A stretch of DNA of 22,411 nucleotides from an uncultured bacterium (GCA_905215655.1 CAJMQT010000022.1:1-22411); one strand, 5' to 3'. Shown: positions 8,113 through 15,933, counted from the stretch's first letter. Numbers and translations: made by a program. Notes: a model not told the origin generated them from the sequence alone.

Positions 8113-8144
8113 TTTGTTGGTTCGCCACATTTTTATTACATTCG
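8113..8144 (+). promoter_or_regulatory. Promoter of the beta-helix fusion gene
   Basis: TTTG (8113-8116), 20 bases, then TACATTCG (8137-8144) fits TTTG-n20-TAnnTTTG with one change (C for T) in the -7 box. The start would be near 8151, leaving a leader of about 55 bases. A weakened -7 box would suit a gene that needs an activator. Confidence 0.55.
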
Positions 8145-8206
8145 CAGTCGGAAACACGAATTGACATCTTAGTCTAAGAAACACATAAAAAAACTCATTA
8201 TTATAT

Positions 8207-11200
8207 ATGAACAACTCATTTACCAGCCATATCATGCCTCTGTTTTTGTTTGCTTTCGGTCTTTGCACGGCTGTTAATGCGGCGGGCAAGGCTAAGAAAG
8301 AGGTGTATATACCGATGGACTATTCCACCTGCGGTTACCATGCTTCGGAGCGTAACATCCCCGACGTCAGAAACGCGGTGTACGTAGGTTGCAAAGCGGG
8401 GAACGGTGACAGCCACGACATTTTACAGCGCGCGATAGATTATGTCTCGACGCTGAAAACCGACAAAGACGGCGTCAGAGGTGCCATCCTCTTGGGCGAA
8501 GGCACGTTTTATATCAACAAACCGCTGCGCATCAGTGCTTCGGGAGTAATCCTGAGGGGCTCGGGACGCGGCAAGACGGTCATCGTAAAGCGCGGATTTG
8601 AGCGCGGAGCGCTGCTTTATATAGAAGGTGGCGTAAGGCTGACGGGCGGCGACACCATAGCAATAGCTGACGAGAAAGTGAAGGCGGGAGCCGTAACCAT
8701 TATGACAAAAGGTGCCGGAAGACTGAATGCCGGCGACCGTATAAGGATTGTACGACCGTCGACAAAGGAATGGATCGAGTCTCTTAAATGCAACGATTAC
8801 GGCGGAGGACTGACCTATACGGGCTGGCAGAAGAGCGATATCGACATCATTTGGGACAGGACGGTGGTTTCTTCCGAGGGCGGAAGGATTACTGTCGACG
8901 CCCCGATAACCACCACACTCGACCCGAAATACGGCGGCGGATACGTTGTTACAGGGCATAATGCGGCCGAACTGACTGAATGTGGTGTGGAAAACCTAAC
9001 GCTCATGTCGGAGCATAACTCGTGGAACGTCAAGGACGAGGATCACTGTTGGGACGCGGTATGGATGAACAACGCACGCGACTGTTGGGTGCGCCGCGTC
9101 AACTTCAAGCATTTCGCGGGCAGCGCGGTGAACATTCAGAAGGAGACGAGCCGCATAACCGTTGAAGACTGCATAGCAAGCGAGCCGGTATCTGAGACAG
9201 GCGGCTGGCGCAGAGGTGTCTTCATCACACGCGGTCAGCAGACACTTATTCAGCGTTGCGTCTCCCGTCAGGGCATACACGACTTCGCGGCCGACTTCTG
9301 TGCGGCGGGTCCCAACGCCTTTGTACAGTGCGAAGGCGAAGAGTCGCTCGGCTTCAGCGGCAGTATCGGCTCGTGGGCGGCAGGCTTGTTGTTCGACATC
9401 GTGAACATCGACGGCGGCGATATAAGTTTCAAGAACCTTGAACAGTTCCGCTTCGGAACGGGATGGAACACCGCCAACAGCATGATGTGGCAGTGTACCG
9501 GATCAACGCTTTACTGCTACTCGCCCGACGAAGACAACCGCAGCAGCGCCAACGGATGCTGGGGAACGCTGACCGGCAACGGCGAATGGACAAACAGTAA
9601 CAACCATGTGCAGCCCCGCAGCCTCTTCTACGACCAGCTGAAAAAGCGTCTCGGAGAAGGAGCCGTGAACGGATACATCCTTCCGAGAAACACAAACGCG
9701 TCAAGCAGCCCCACCGTTGAACAGGCGGAACAGATGGCACGACAGTCTCTTACAGAACCGAGACTGACGCTCGAGATGTGGATTGACTCCGTTCCTTACA
9801 CCGCAAGCACGTCGGTTGCGGGCGTGAAGAACATCGAGAATATCAAGACAAACAGGAAATCATCAGCTGAAACGACCGCACACAAGCCGCAATTCGCCGT
9901 CACCGACGGACACATTACGGCTGACGGACGCCTCGTTACGGGCAATCGCTACCAGATACCGTGGTGGGCAGGACGCGTGAAAGACAACTTCGTGAAGACC
10001 GGCGCCCGACCGGCGATAACACGATTTGTGCCCGGAAGAGAGGGCACAGGCTGGACTGACCGTGTCGACTCGGTGGTGACTTATCTCGAAAACAACGGAT
10101 ATTGCATGCTCGACCATCATTACGGACTTTGGTACGACCTGCGTCGTACCGACCACGAGCGCATCCGTCGTGCCGACGGAGAGGTGTGGGCGCCGTTCTA
10201 CGAGCAGGCTTTCTCACGCTCGGGAGAGGGCAAGGCATGGGACGGACTAAGCCTTTACGACCTTAACAAGCCCAACGAGTGGTATTGGTCGCGCCTTAAC
10301 GAATTTGCAGAAAAGGGTGCCGAAAAGGGTATTATGCTGTTCAACCAGCACTATTTCCAGCACAACATTCTCGAAGCGGGCGCCCATTGGGTGGACTGTC
10401 CGTGGCGTCCGGTCAACAATGTGAACAAGACCGACTTCCCCGAACCTGTGCCTTTTACGGGCGACAAACGCATCTTCATGGCGGAACAGTTCTACAACGA
10501 GAACGACAAAGTGCTGCGTCCGTTCCACAAACAGTACATCCGTACCTGCTTGGAACGTCTGAAAGACAAGGACAACGTGGTGCAACTGATAAGCGACGAG
10601 TACACCGGACCGCTGCACTTCACACGTTTCTGGCTCGAGACCATCGCCGAATGGGAGCGCGAAACGGGCTGTCACCCCATCGTGGCGCTTAGCTGCACCA
10701 AGGACGCACAGGACGCAATACTCGCCGACCCCGAGCTTTCAAAGGTCGTGGACGTGATCGACATAAGGTACTGGCACTACAAGACGGACGGCATCTGGGC
10801 GCCCGAGGCAGGCAAGAACATGGCTCCGCGTCAGTTCATGCGCAAGATGAAAGTCGGCAAGACAACCTTTGCCGAGGCTTATAACGCCGTGAAAGAATAC
10901 CGCGTAAAGTATCCCGAAAAGGCTGTAACCTTCTTCTCACAGCAATATCCGACCTACGGTTGGGCGATACTTCTTGCCGGCGGCTCATGCCCCAACGTGC
11001 CCGTAAAGGACAGAAAGTTCCTTTCAGACGTGGCGAAAATGAGTTATGTAAGCGGCGAAGGCAACTCCGACGTGCAGATTTTGGGAAAATCCGGTATCGG
11101 ATATGTGGCTTATTCCCACAACGTATCTTTGATATCAGGCTTGAAACCCGGTAAATATGTTCTTAAAACGATTAACCCAAAAGACGGCAAAGTAAGCATC

Positions 11201-11284
11201 TTAAAGAAAAACATGGTAATTTCAGACACCACGGTTGTCGAGACCAAGGGCAACACGGTGTATTGGTTTGAATGTATAAAGTAA
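8207..11284 (+). CDS. Secreted beta-helix / TIM-barrel-like fusion protein (DUF6298-like)
   Basis: This 1025-residue exported protein has two parts. After a signal peptide (about 1-25), residues about 40-500 look like a right-handed parallel beta-helix of the pectate-lyase superfamily: GVRGAILLGEGTFYI start block, repeated short strands such as RITVEDCIA and QTLIQRCVS, and many Asn/Gly turns. Residues about 560-1025 look like a glycoside-hydrolase TIM barrel: YCMLDHHYGLWYD, then DEYTGPLHF with acidic D797/E798, then VDVIDIRYWHY. This resembles proteins annotated in Bacteroides as DUF6298; I cannot name a reaction. The beta-helix could be a polysaccharide lyase or glycosidase, the barrel a second hydrolase or a dead binding module. 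It lies divergent from the HTCS and is the nearest likely target gene. It stands alone: an ECF sigma gene with its own promoter follows 113 bp later. Confidence 0.85.
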   Translation: MNNSFTSHIMPLFLFAFGLCTAVNAAGKAKKEVYIPMDYSTCGYHASERNIPDVRNAVYVGCKAGNGDSHDILQRAIDYVSTLKTDKDGVRGAILLGEGTFYINKPLRISASGVILRGSGRGKTVIVKRGFERGALLYIEGGVRLTGGDTIAIADEKVKAGAVTIMTKGAGRLNAGDRIRIVRPSTKEWIESLKCNDYGGGLTYTGWQKSDIDIIWDRTVVSSEGGRITVDAPITTTLDPKYGGGYVVTGHNAAELTECGVENLTLMSEHNSWNVKDEDHCWDAVWMNNARDCWVRRVNFKHFAGSAVNIQKETSRITVEDCIASEPVSETGGWRRGVFITRGQQTLIQRCVSRQGIHDFAADFCAAGPNAFVQCEGEESLGFSGSIGSWAAGLLFDIVNIDGGDISFKNLEQFRFGTGWNTANSMMWQCTGSTLYCYSPDEDNRSSANGCWGTLTGNGEWTNSNNHVQPRSLFYDQLKKRLGEGAVNGYILPRNTNASSSPTVEQAEQMARQSLTEPRLTLEMWIDSVPYTASTSVAGVKNIENIKTNRKSSAETTAHKPQFAVTDGHITADGRLVTGNRYQIPWWAGRVKDNFVKTGARPAITRFVPGREGTGWTDRVDSVVTYLENNGYCMLDHHYGLWYDLRRTDHERIRRADGEVWAPFYEQAFSRSGEGKAWDGLSLYDLNKPNEWYWSRLNEFAEKGAEKGIMLFNQHYFQHNILEAGAHWVDCPWRPVNNVNKTDFPEPVPFTGDKRIFMAEQFYNENDKVLRPFHKQYIRTCLERLKDKDNVVQLISDEYTGPLHFTRFWLETIAEWERETGCHPIVALSCTKDAQDAILADPELSKVVDVIDIRYWHYKTDGIWAPEAGKNMAPRQFMRKMKVGKTTFAEAYNAVKEYRVKYPEKAVTFFSQQYPTYGWAILLAGGSCPNVPVKDRKFLSDVAKMSYVSGEGNSDVQILGKSGIGYVAYSHNVSLISGLKPGKYVLKTINPKDGKVSILKKNMVISDTTVVETKGNTVYWFECIK

Positions 11285-11292
11285 GGAATGAT

Positions 11293-11359
11293 GGCGTAAG
11301 ATATGCAAGAATATCGGTTTTTCGCATTTATAAACCGAAAATTCCCAATATCTTACGCC
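11293..11359. repeat. Long two-tier inverted repeat before the sigma gene
   Basis: A perfect 12-bp outer stem (11293-11304 with 11348-11359, sequence GGCGTAAGATAT and its complement) encloses a 7-bp inner stem (TCGGTTT 11314-11320 with AAACCGA 11332-11338). It starts 8 bp after the stop codon of the upstream gene and its right arm ends 10 bp before the -7 box of the sigma gene. It may end the upstream transcript or act as an operator in the sigma promoter. No T-run follows, which weakens the terminator reading. Confidence 0.6.
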
Positions 11360-11368
11360 TTTCGTTTC

Positions 11369-11376
11369 TAACTTTG
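11369..11376 (+). promoter_or_regulatory. -7 box of the ECF sigma gene
   Basis: TAACTTTG is a perfect match to TAnnTTTG. The start would be near 11383, leaving a leader of only about 15 bases before the ATG. No TTTG is seen at the -33 position, so an activator or another sigma factor may be needed. Confidence 0.6.
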
Positions 11377-11397
11377 CAATCAAAGAAGTGAAAACCT

Positions 11398-11910
11398 ATG
11401 ATTAACTTTACCGAACTTTACGACAAAACCATTGACAACCTTTTCGCTTTCGGAACAAAACTTACTACCGACCATGAAATGATTAAAGACTGCATCCAAG
11501 ACGTCTTTGTGAAACTTTATACCAAACGAGGCGAACTTGAATCGGTTGTCAACATCGAGTCTTATCTTTATGTTTCATTAAAGAACAGGCTTAACGATGA
11601 GTTCCGTCACAACAGCCATCTTTGTGACAACGAGATCGATGACAACAGCATGAAGACGCTCCACGACGAGAACAGCGTCTACGTATTGGAGAACATCGAA
11701 GAAGAACAGAACAAGTCTAAGAAGGTCTCCGACTACATGAAATGCCTCTCTCCGCGCCAGCAACAGATAATAAACCTTTATTATATGGAGCACCGCAAGT
11801 ACGACGATATCGGTCGGATAATGGGCATTAACTATCAGTCTGTACGTAATCTGATGCACCGCAGTCTGTTGAAATTACGTCTCTTGGCAGCAAGAACGGA
11901 GGCTGTTTAA
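11398..11910 (+). CDS. ECF-type RNA polymerase sigma factor (no adjacent anti-sigma)
   Basis: This 170-residue protein is a two-domain sigma-70 factor. Region 2 covers about 5-70 (ELYDKTIDNLFAFG, then IKDCIQDVFVKLY, which binds core polymerase and melts the -10). A linker rich in acidic residues (about 75-110) follows. Region 4 (about 115-163) has LSPRQQQIINLYYMEHRKYDDIGRI-like helix-turn-helix helices ending in RSLLKLR. It directs polymerase to its own promoter class. In Bacteroides such factors usually sit before a FecR-like anti-sigma and a SusC/FecA-type receptor; neither is present here, only a 46-codon ORF downstream. It may serve the pectin genes or be an unrelated neighbour. Base composition is more AT-rich than that of the enzyme genes. 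Confidence 0.92.
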   Translation: MINFTELYDKTIDNLFAFGTKLTTDHEMIKDCIQDVFVKLYTKRGELESVVNIESYLYVSLKNRLNDEFRHNSHLCDNEIDDNSMKTLHDENSVYVLENIEEEQNKSKKVSDYMKCLSPRQQQIINLYYMEHRKYDDIGRIMGINYQSVRNLMHRSLLKLRLLAARTEAV

Positions 11911-11936
11911 GAATTACATGCAGCCGACTTGAATGT

Positions 11937-11967
11937 AAATAAAGTGCATTAAAAAGTCACTTTATTT
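11937..11967 (+). terminator. Hairpin after the sigma gene
   Basis: Perfect 10-bp arms AAATAAAGTG (11937-11946) and CACTTTATTT (11958-11967) enclose 11 bases. It lies 26 bp after the stop codon. GC content is low and the T-run is mostly in the arm, so it is a weak terminator or attenuator. Confidence 0.4.
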
Positions 11968-12034
11968 AATGTTTAAAGAGTACAAAAAAGCATGTACGCC
12001 GTCATTTAAATGAAATAAGTTTACAAAGACGGAC

Positions 12035-12175
12035 ATGCAGATAACAGCGGAACAACTTAACATCATTTCTCTTTACAGCGGCGGCACGCCGTTACACCTC
12101 TCTCCGGAAGAGAAGCAGGAACTTAAAGAGAGAATACAAACTGCAATAGACAAGGTAGGAAGAGTTCAGAGATAA
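12035..12175 (+). CDS. Candidate small protein, 46 residues, unknown
   Basis: An open frame of 46 codons runs from ATG 12035 to TAA 12173. It begins MQITAEQLNIISLYSGG and continues with LSPEEKQELKERIQTAIDKVG, which looks like an amphipathic charged helix. There is no signal peptide or membrane segment. It lies 124 bp after the sigma factor stop, between a weak hairpin and a strong terminator, so the terminator would end its transcript. This placement and the protein-like residue mix favour a real gene. I recognise no family. It is too short and different to be a FecR anti-sigma, but a small sigma-binding protein is conceivable. Confidence 0.5.
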   Translation: MQITAEQLNIISLYSGGTPLHLSPEEKQELKERIQTAIDKVGRVQR

Positions 12176-12200
12176 CACCACTTTTTAAATATTTATATAT

Positions 12201-12246
12201 AAAATCCCGACTTCAAGACATTAAGGTCTCTCGAAGTCGGGATTTT
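12201..12246 (+). terminator. Strong intrinsic terminator
   Basis: Perfect 14-bp arms (12201-12214 and 12233-12246; core ATCCCGACTTC with its complement) hold a loop with a small inner stem (AGAC/GTCT). A run of six T follows on the plus strand. It closes the sigma/small-ORF unit; the matching A-run upstream means it could also work on the minus strand. Confidence 0.85.
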
Positions 12247-12253
12247 TTAATGG

Positions 12254-12300
12254 GAAAATAGGGAATTAAGAATTATGAATGAAGGATTAAGAATTAGGGA
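12254..12300. repeat. AATTAAGAATTA-type intergenic repeat, direct copies
   Basis: GGGAATTAAGAATTA and GGATTAAGAATTAGGG-like blocks occur side by side between two terminators. Related AATTAAGAATT/TTAACTC blocks form the long hairpin at 16595-16687, and a GAAGAATTAT version occurs at 20621-20670, so this seems to be a family of AT-rich gap repeats. Confidence 0.5.
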
Positions 12301-12307
12301 AATAAAA

Positions 12308-12357
12308 AATAAAAGCAACTTTCTTGCCTGCGAATAAGGCTGAAAGTTGCTTTTATT
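12308..12357 (-). terminator. Terminator of the pectate lyase gene
   Basis: Perfect 16-bp arms (12308-12323 and 12342-12357, core AAAGCAACTTTC and its complement) with an inner GCCT/AGGC pairing lie 20 bp beyond the pectate lyase stop codon. Read on the minus strand the hairpin is followed by a T-rich run. With the terminator at 12201 it separates the two convergent units. Confidence 0.85.
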
Positions 12358-12377
12358 CTTTATTATTAAATCTTCAC

Positions 12378-14117
12378 TTAGAAGAGCTTTGTCTTTCCGG
12401 CAAGCGTGTCATGATTGTTCTTCAAGTCAGTCCAATCAATCTTTTCTTTTGTGCTTATGCCGTTGATGTACTTCTCGATGTTGGTGTAACCGTCGCCCGT
12501 GCAGTCTTTGTTGGCGTCGGAAGCGTCGTTGGGATTAAGTCCGTTAGCCTTTTCCCACTCGTCAGGCATACCGTCACCGTCGCTGTCTTTATATGGCTTT
12601 CCTTTGTAATCGGGGTATCCTCCCATTTGTGCGGGATCTGTGATGATACCGTCTTTATAAGAGTCGTTGGGCAGACGACGATACTTGAAGGTGCCGTCTT
12701 CCCTCTGTGACTGTTTAGCCAAGCCCCAAAGGTCACCATACGGATTTTCTTTCGGCAACTTCTTCACGTAGTAAGCCTGTCCTGTGCGAACTTCCTCTAC
12801 GATGCGCTGATCAACGATGTCGCGTGTGGGCAACATTGCTCCTACGTTTGAGAGCACCTTGTCGAAGGTCTGATCGGAAGGAATTATCGTGACATGAGGC
12901 ATTGCGAAGGGTTCGTCAGAGCGCATGAGTGCCATCTCTTCCTCGCTGAGTCCGCCATCCTTATCGGCTGTCTGGATACCTCCTGCCCAGTTGTCGGCTG
13001 TCACTTTTTCGTTACCTTCCATAATGTTTCCGACTGCATAGATGCGTCCGAACTGTTTGTATGGGAAGAGTTTTTCGCTGCGGCTCTCTGATTTGATGAT
13101 ACGATGAGCGATGTTTCCTACTTTCGGTGTCAAGGGACCTGGCTTGTAGTAGTTGTTGATGAAGTTGCTCATTGTAGAGAATTCGCCTCCGTCTGCCGTG
13201 CGGTGAACCCAGTTGTAAACGATGTTGTTGACAAAGTTGAATACTCCTCCCCATCCGATTGACGGGTTACGACCTGTGTTGTCAGCCCAAAGGTTACGCA
13301 TGAATGTGGTGTTCTCGCCACCGATGGTACTTCCGAAGGCATGGTTGTAGGTGTCAAGCGCCTTGGCAGAGATCGTGTTTTGTATTGTCACGTTAACCGT
13401 GGGCACCTTGCGTTTGGGCTTTCCGTCGTGCATGTCGAACATGTGGCGGTAGAAAGAGATGTTCTCGTCGAGACCCCATTCGCATGAGCAGTGGTCTATC
13501 ATGATGTTACCCACGGGGTTTCCTCCGAAAGAGTCTTCGCGGTTCCATACGTTTGTATTACCGCGGCGGAAGCGCATGTGACGCACGATTACGTCGTGAG
13601 TGTCAACTTGGAACGACTCTCCCGCGATGCAGACTCCGTCTCCGGGAGCCGTCTGACCGGCTATTGTAACGTAGGGAGCGCGCAGGATTACCGGTGTTTT
13701 CAGCTTGATTATACCGCTCACGTTGAACACGATGATACGTGCGCCGCCCTGCTCGCAAGCCCAACGGAACGAGCCGGGACCGTCGTCATTAAGGTTGGTT
13801 ACAACGAGGACTTTACCTCCGCGACCTCCCGCCGTGTACATACCGCCGCCTTCGGCACCGGGGAATGCGGGTATTTTAGCCTGTTTCAGGTCATACGGAC
13901 GTGAAGCCCAAGGCACGTAAGGACGTCCTTCCATAGCCTCTTTTTTGACAATCGGGAACGCCACCGCCCATGCGGAGTCCGAATGTTCTGTCCATTCCTT
14001 GTTCTGGGCAGCATACTTAGCCTTAGCCTCACTCGTGATCTGAGGATACTGTGCCATTGCCGTCTGTGCGCCAAGGCTCATCGCAGCCGCTACGATTAAT
14101 ACTGATTTCTTTTTCAT
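12378..14117 (-). CDS. Secreted pectate lyase, PL1-type, with calcium-loop C-terminus
   Basis: This 579-residue exported enzyme should cleave polygalacturonan by beta-elimination. After a signal peptide (1-22, ending AMAQ) comes a short linker, then a parallel beta-helix starting at AFPGAEGGGMYTAGGRGGKV, the usual opening of this family. The vWiDH-like block reads MIDHCSCEW, and the catalytic-arginine block R-x-P reads GRNPSIGWGG (R283), followed by FVNNIVYNW. Residues about 510-560 carry DSDGDGMPDEWE and CTGDGYTNIEKYI, thrombospondin-3/dockerin-like calcium loops seen at the end of many Bacteroidetes pectate lyases. The start fits because the signal peptide begins at the ATG. It is transcribed from the large gap at 14118 and ends at its own terminator. 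This is the clearest sign that the locus acts on pectin. Confidence 0.93.
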   Translation of the reverse strand: MKKKSVLIVAAAMSLGAQTAMAQYPQITSEAKAKYAAQNKEWTEHSDSAWAVAFPIVKKEAMEGRPYVPWASRPYDLKQAKIPAFPGAEGGGMYTAGGRGGKVLVVTNLNDDGPGSFRWACEQGGARIIVFNVSGIIKLKTPVILRAPYVTIAGQTAPGDGVCIAGESFQVDTHDVIVRHMRFRRGNTNVWNREDSFGGNPVGNIMIDHCSCEWGLDENISFYRHMFDMHDGKPKRKVPTVNVTIQNTISAKALDTYNHAFGSTIGGENTTFMRNLWADNTGRNPSIGWGGVFNFVNNIVYNWVHRTADGGEFSTMSNFINNYYKPGPLTPKVGNIAHRIIKSESRSEKLFPYKQFGRIYAVGNIMEGNEKVTADNWAGGIQTADKDGGLSEEEMALMRSDEPFAMPHVTIIPSDQTFDKVLSNVGAMLPTRDIVDQRIVEEVRTGQAYYVKKLPKENPYGDLWGLAKQSQREDGTFKYRRLPNDSYKDGIITDPAQMGGYPDYKGKPYKDSDGDGMPDEWEKANGLNPNDASDANKDCTGDGYTNIEKYINGISTKEKIDWTDLKNNHDTLAGKTKLF

Positions 14118-14596
14118 AATATAATAAGTAATGTAATTATAGGTTCTCTTTATATGACTGTTTTTTTGTAGTTTTGTACCTAAACTTTCTCCATTATTCC
14201 ACCGTCAGGCGCAAAATGCATGTAGTTTCGTAAGGAAAGACAACCGAAGATATAGACGCGTTTCCCCTCATAAGGTTTAAAGGCGGAAATAAATTCCTGT
14301 CCTACACATCAAAATTCCGTCATTTTATGCAGCTTACGTATCAAAGATTTAAGGTCGGTATCTGGTCTTACACCATATTATTACAAAGGAATTAAAAATT
14401 TATGAGACAAAGGTTATCCGATAACATCTTTTAAGAATTAATTTATTTTATATGTTAATTCATAACGTCTTTATTTCGATTATTTGCGGGCGAGTCGTCC
14501 GCCGCTCTCAAATATGCAAAATTTCAGGCTTCAAACAATCACCTGACAATCAGCAACTTATAAAAAATCGACTTTCCGAAGGCGTTTTTTGAGCGT

Positions 14597-14707
14597 CAAA
14601 AGGTATATCAAACGCCTTGCAAAAGACGGCAAAACGGACTGTAAAAGCTGGTCTTTCGTGTTGTAAAAGGCGGTCTTTTGCAATGTAAAAGACCGTCTCT
14701 TGGAAAT
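14597..14707. repeat. 22-bp periodic array of palindromic units (copy B)
   Basis: Five units start at 14597, 14620, 14642, 14664 and 14686 (spacings 23, 22, 22, 22), most with YAAAAG at the start and TG at the end. Units 4 and 5 pair over 15 bases with two mismatches, as in the last two units of copy A. Both arrays begin CAAAAGG and end with TTGGAA, so they share polarity. It lies in the divergent gap upstream of the lyase and the plus-strand operon. Confidence 0.8.
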
Positions 14708-14856
14708 CAGGAGACAAAAAACGGAGTTTCAAGACGTATTTTGACACTTTCCAACGGACATTTTTGCATCTTGAATTTCTATTTTGTCGAAAATCCCGTG
14801 TTAAATCAAACGGCGACAAAGTTAATATTTTATAAAACATGGAAGGTGTTTGTTCA

Positions 14857-14888
14857 GAAGTACAGGAGTACAGAAGTGCAGGAGTACA
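14857..14888. repeat. 8-bp tandem repeat, four copies
   Basis: Four consecutive octamers of the form GRAGTRCA (GAAGTACA, GGAGTACA, GAAGTGCA, GGAGTACA) lie about 170 bp before the next gene. The copy number could vary by slippage. Confidence 0.8.
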
Positions 14889-15060
14889 GACACTTGTATT
14901 ATTGGAAACAAGACAATAGGAAAATCTGATTTAGCCAATGTCCTGATTTCCACCTTACTCCCACACTTTCTCAATGTTTCATATAATAATGTCAGAAAAC
15001 AAAGATAATAATCACAAATCCAATGTTACAAAAACAATGTTCAAACGTCTAAATAATAAT

Positions 15061-15933
15061 ATGAAAAGACTACGTATTCTAATAACATTATTGATTTTGA
15101 CTGCCGGAGCATTTGTTCCGGAGGTGGTTTCAGCGCAAAAACGCTACCAGGTCGGCGTATGCGACTGGATGGTCCTTAAACGTCAGAAACTCGGAGAGTT
15201 CAAGCTCGCAAAGGAGTTAGGCTGCGACGGACTGGAGATGGACATGGGCGGACTGGGCATGCGCAACTCTTTCGACAACAAGATGCGCGACCCTGAGTCT
15301 GTAAAGACATTCCTGCATCATGCCGACAGCTTCGGCATTAAAGTGGGAGCCGTGGCGATGTCGGGCTTCTACGGTCAGAGTTTCGCCAAGAAAGAGAGCT
15401 GGCGCTGGCTGGTGCAAGACTGCCTGAACACGCTCGACAAGATGGGTGCCGACGTCGCCTTCCTGCCCCTCGGAGGCTGTGGCAGCGACTGGACAGACAA
15501 GCCGGAACTGCGCCAACAGATTGTATGGCGTCTGCATGAAATCGGAGAAATGGCAAAAGCGCGGGGCAAGGTAATCGGAATAGACACCCCGCTGGGCGCT
15601 GACGACAACATAAAACTGCTCGAAGAAATCAACTCCGACGGCATACGCATTTTCTATAAATTCCAAACGGCGATCGAACACAAGCGCAACATTGCGAAAG
15701 AAATAAAGAAACTGGGCAAAGACAGGATTTGCGCCATTCATGCAAGCAACACCGACGGTGTATGGCTGAGAAACGATAAAGCCGTGAACATGAAACAGAT
15801 TAAGAAGGCTCTTGACGCCATCGGCTGGTCGGGCTGGCTCTTCGTGGAGCGCAGCCGAGACGTCAACGACGTGCGCAATGTAAAGAAAAATTATGGCGAA
15901 AATGTTAAATACTTAAAAGAGATACTGCAATGA
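15061..15933 (+). CDS. Secreted xylose-isomerase-like TIM-barrel protein (epimerase/isomerase fold)
   Basis: This 290-residue protein has the sugar-phosphate isomerase/epimerase fold (xylose isomerase-like TIM barrel). Strand-end blocks appear in order: VGVCDWM, LGCDGLEMD, KVGAVAMSG, GADVAFLPLGG, GKVIGIDTPLG, GIRIFYKFQ, ICAIHASNTDG (H227) and GWLFVERSR (E263). ATG 15061 begins a Sec signal peptide ending VVSAQ, so I prefer it to the in-frame ATG at 14974. Export means the substrate is not a sugar phosphate in the cytoplasm but probably a free sugar or oligosaccharide in the periplasm. Only H227 and E263 clearly match the usual metal ligands; the Glu and Asp/His positions read DTP and YKFQ, so activity may differ or be lost. 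Its stop codon overlaps the next start (ATGA), so the two are translationally linked. Confidence 0.85.
   Translation: MKRLRILITLLILTAGAFVPEVVSAQKRYQVGVCDWMVLKRQKLGEFKLAKELGCDGLEMDMGGLGMRNSFDNKMRDPESVKTFLHHADSFGIKVGAVAMSGFYGQSFAKKESWRWLVQDCLNTLDKMGADVAFLPLGGCGSDWTDKPELRQQIVWRLHEIGEMAKARGKVIGIDTPLGADDNIKLLEEINSDGIRIFYKFQTAIEHKRNIAKEIKKLGKDRICAIHASNTDGVWLRNDKAVNMKQIKKALDAIGWSGWLFVERSRDVNDVRNVKKNYGENVKYLKEILQ

Larger units (their letters stand above)
14118..15060. other. Large divergent gap between pectate lyase and the plus-strand operon
   Basis: This 943-bp region holds no convincing gene. A plus-strand -7-like box TAGTTTTG is at 14169-14176 with no gene close behind it, and a minus-strand TATCTTCG (14252-14245) could serve the lyase. 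It also contains the 22-bp array at 14597-14707 and the 8-bp repeat at 14857-14888. Short open frames over the array are artefacts of the repeat. An in-frame ATG at 14974 would add 29 polar residues before the signal peptide of the next gene and is not favoured. Confidence 0.6.

Noticed and set aside
10247..10675. 142-residue minus-strand open frame in the beta-helix fusion gene
   Set aside because: It lies wholly inside a gene with clear signal peptide and domain pattern, in GC-rich sequence where antisense frames are often open.
12201..12357. The two hairpins between the small ORF and pectate lyase as a structured non-coding RNA
   Set aside because: Each has terminator form and faces the correct gene end, which explains them fully.
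14550..14929. Two short open frames over the second 22-bp array
   Set aside because: They are made of repeat sequence and have no protein-like features.
14974..15060. Extended N-terminus for the TIM-barrel protein from ATG 14974
   Set aside because: It would put 29 polar residues before a clean Sec signal peptide that starts at ATG 15061.
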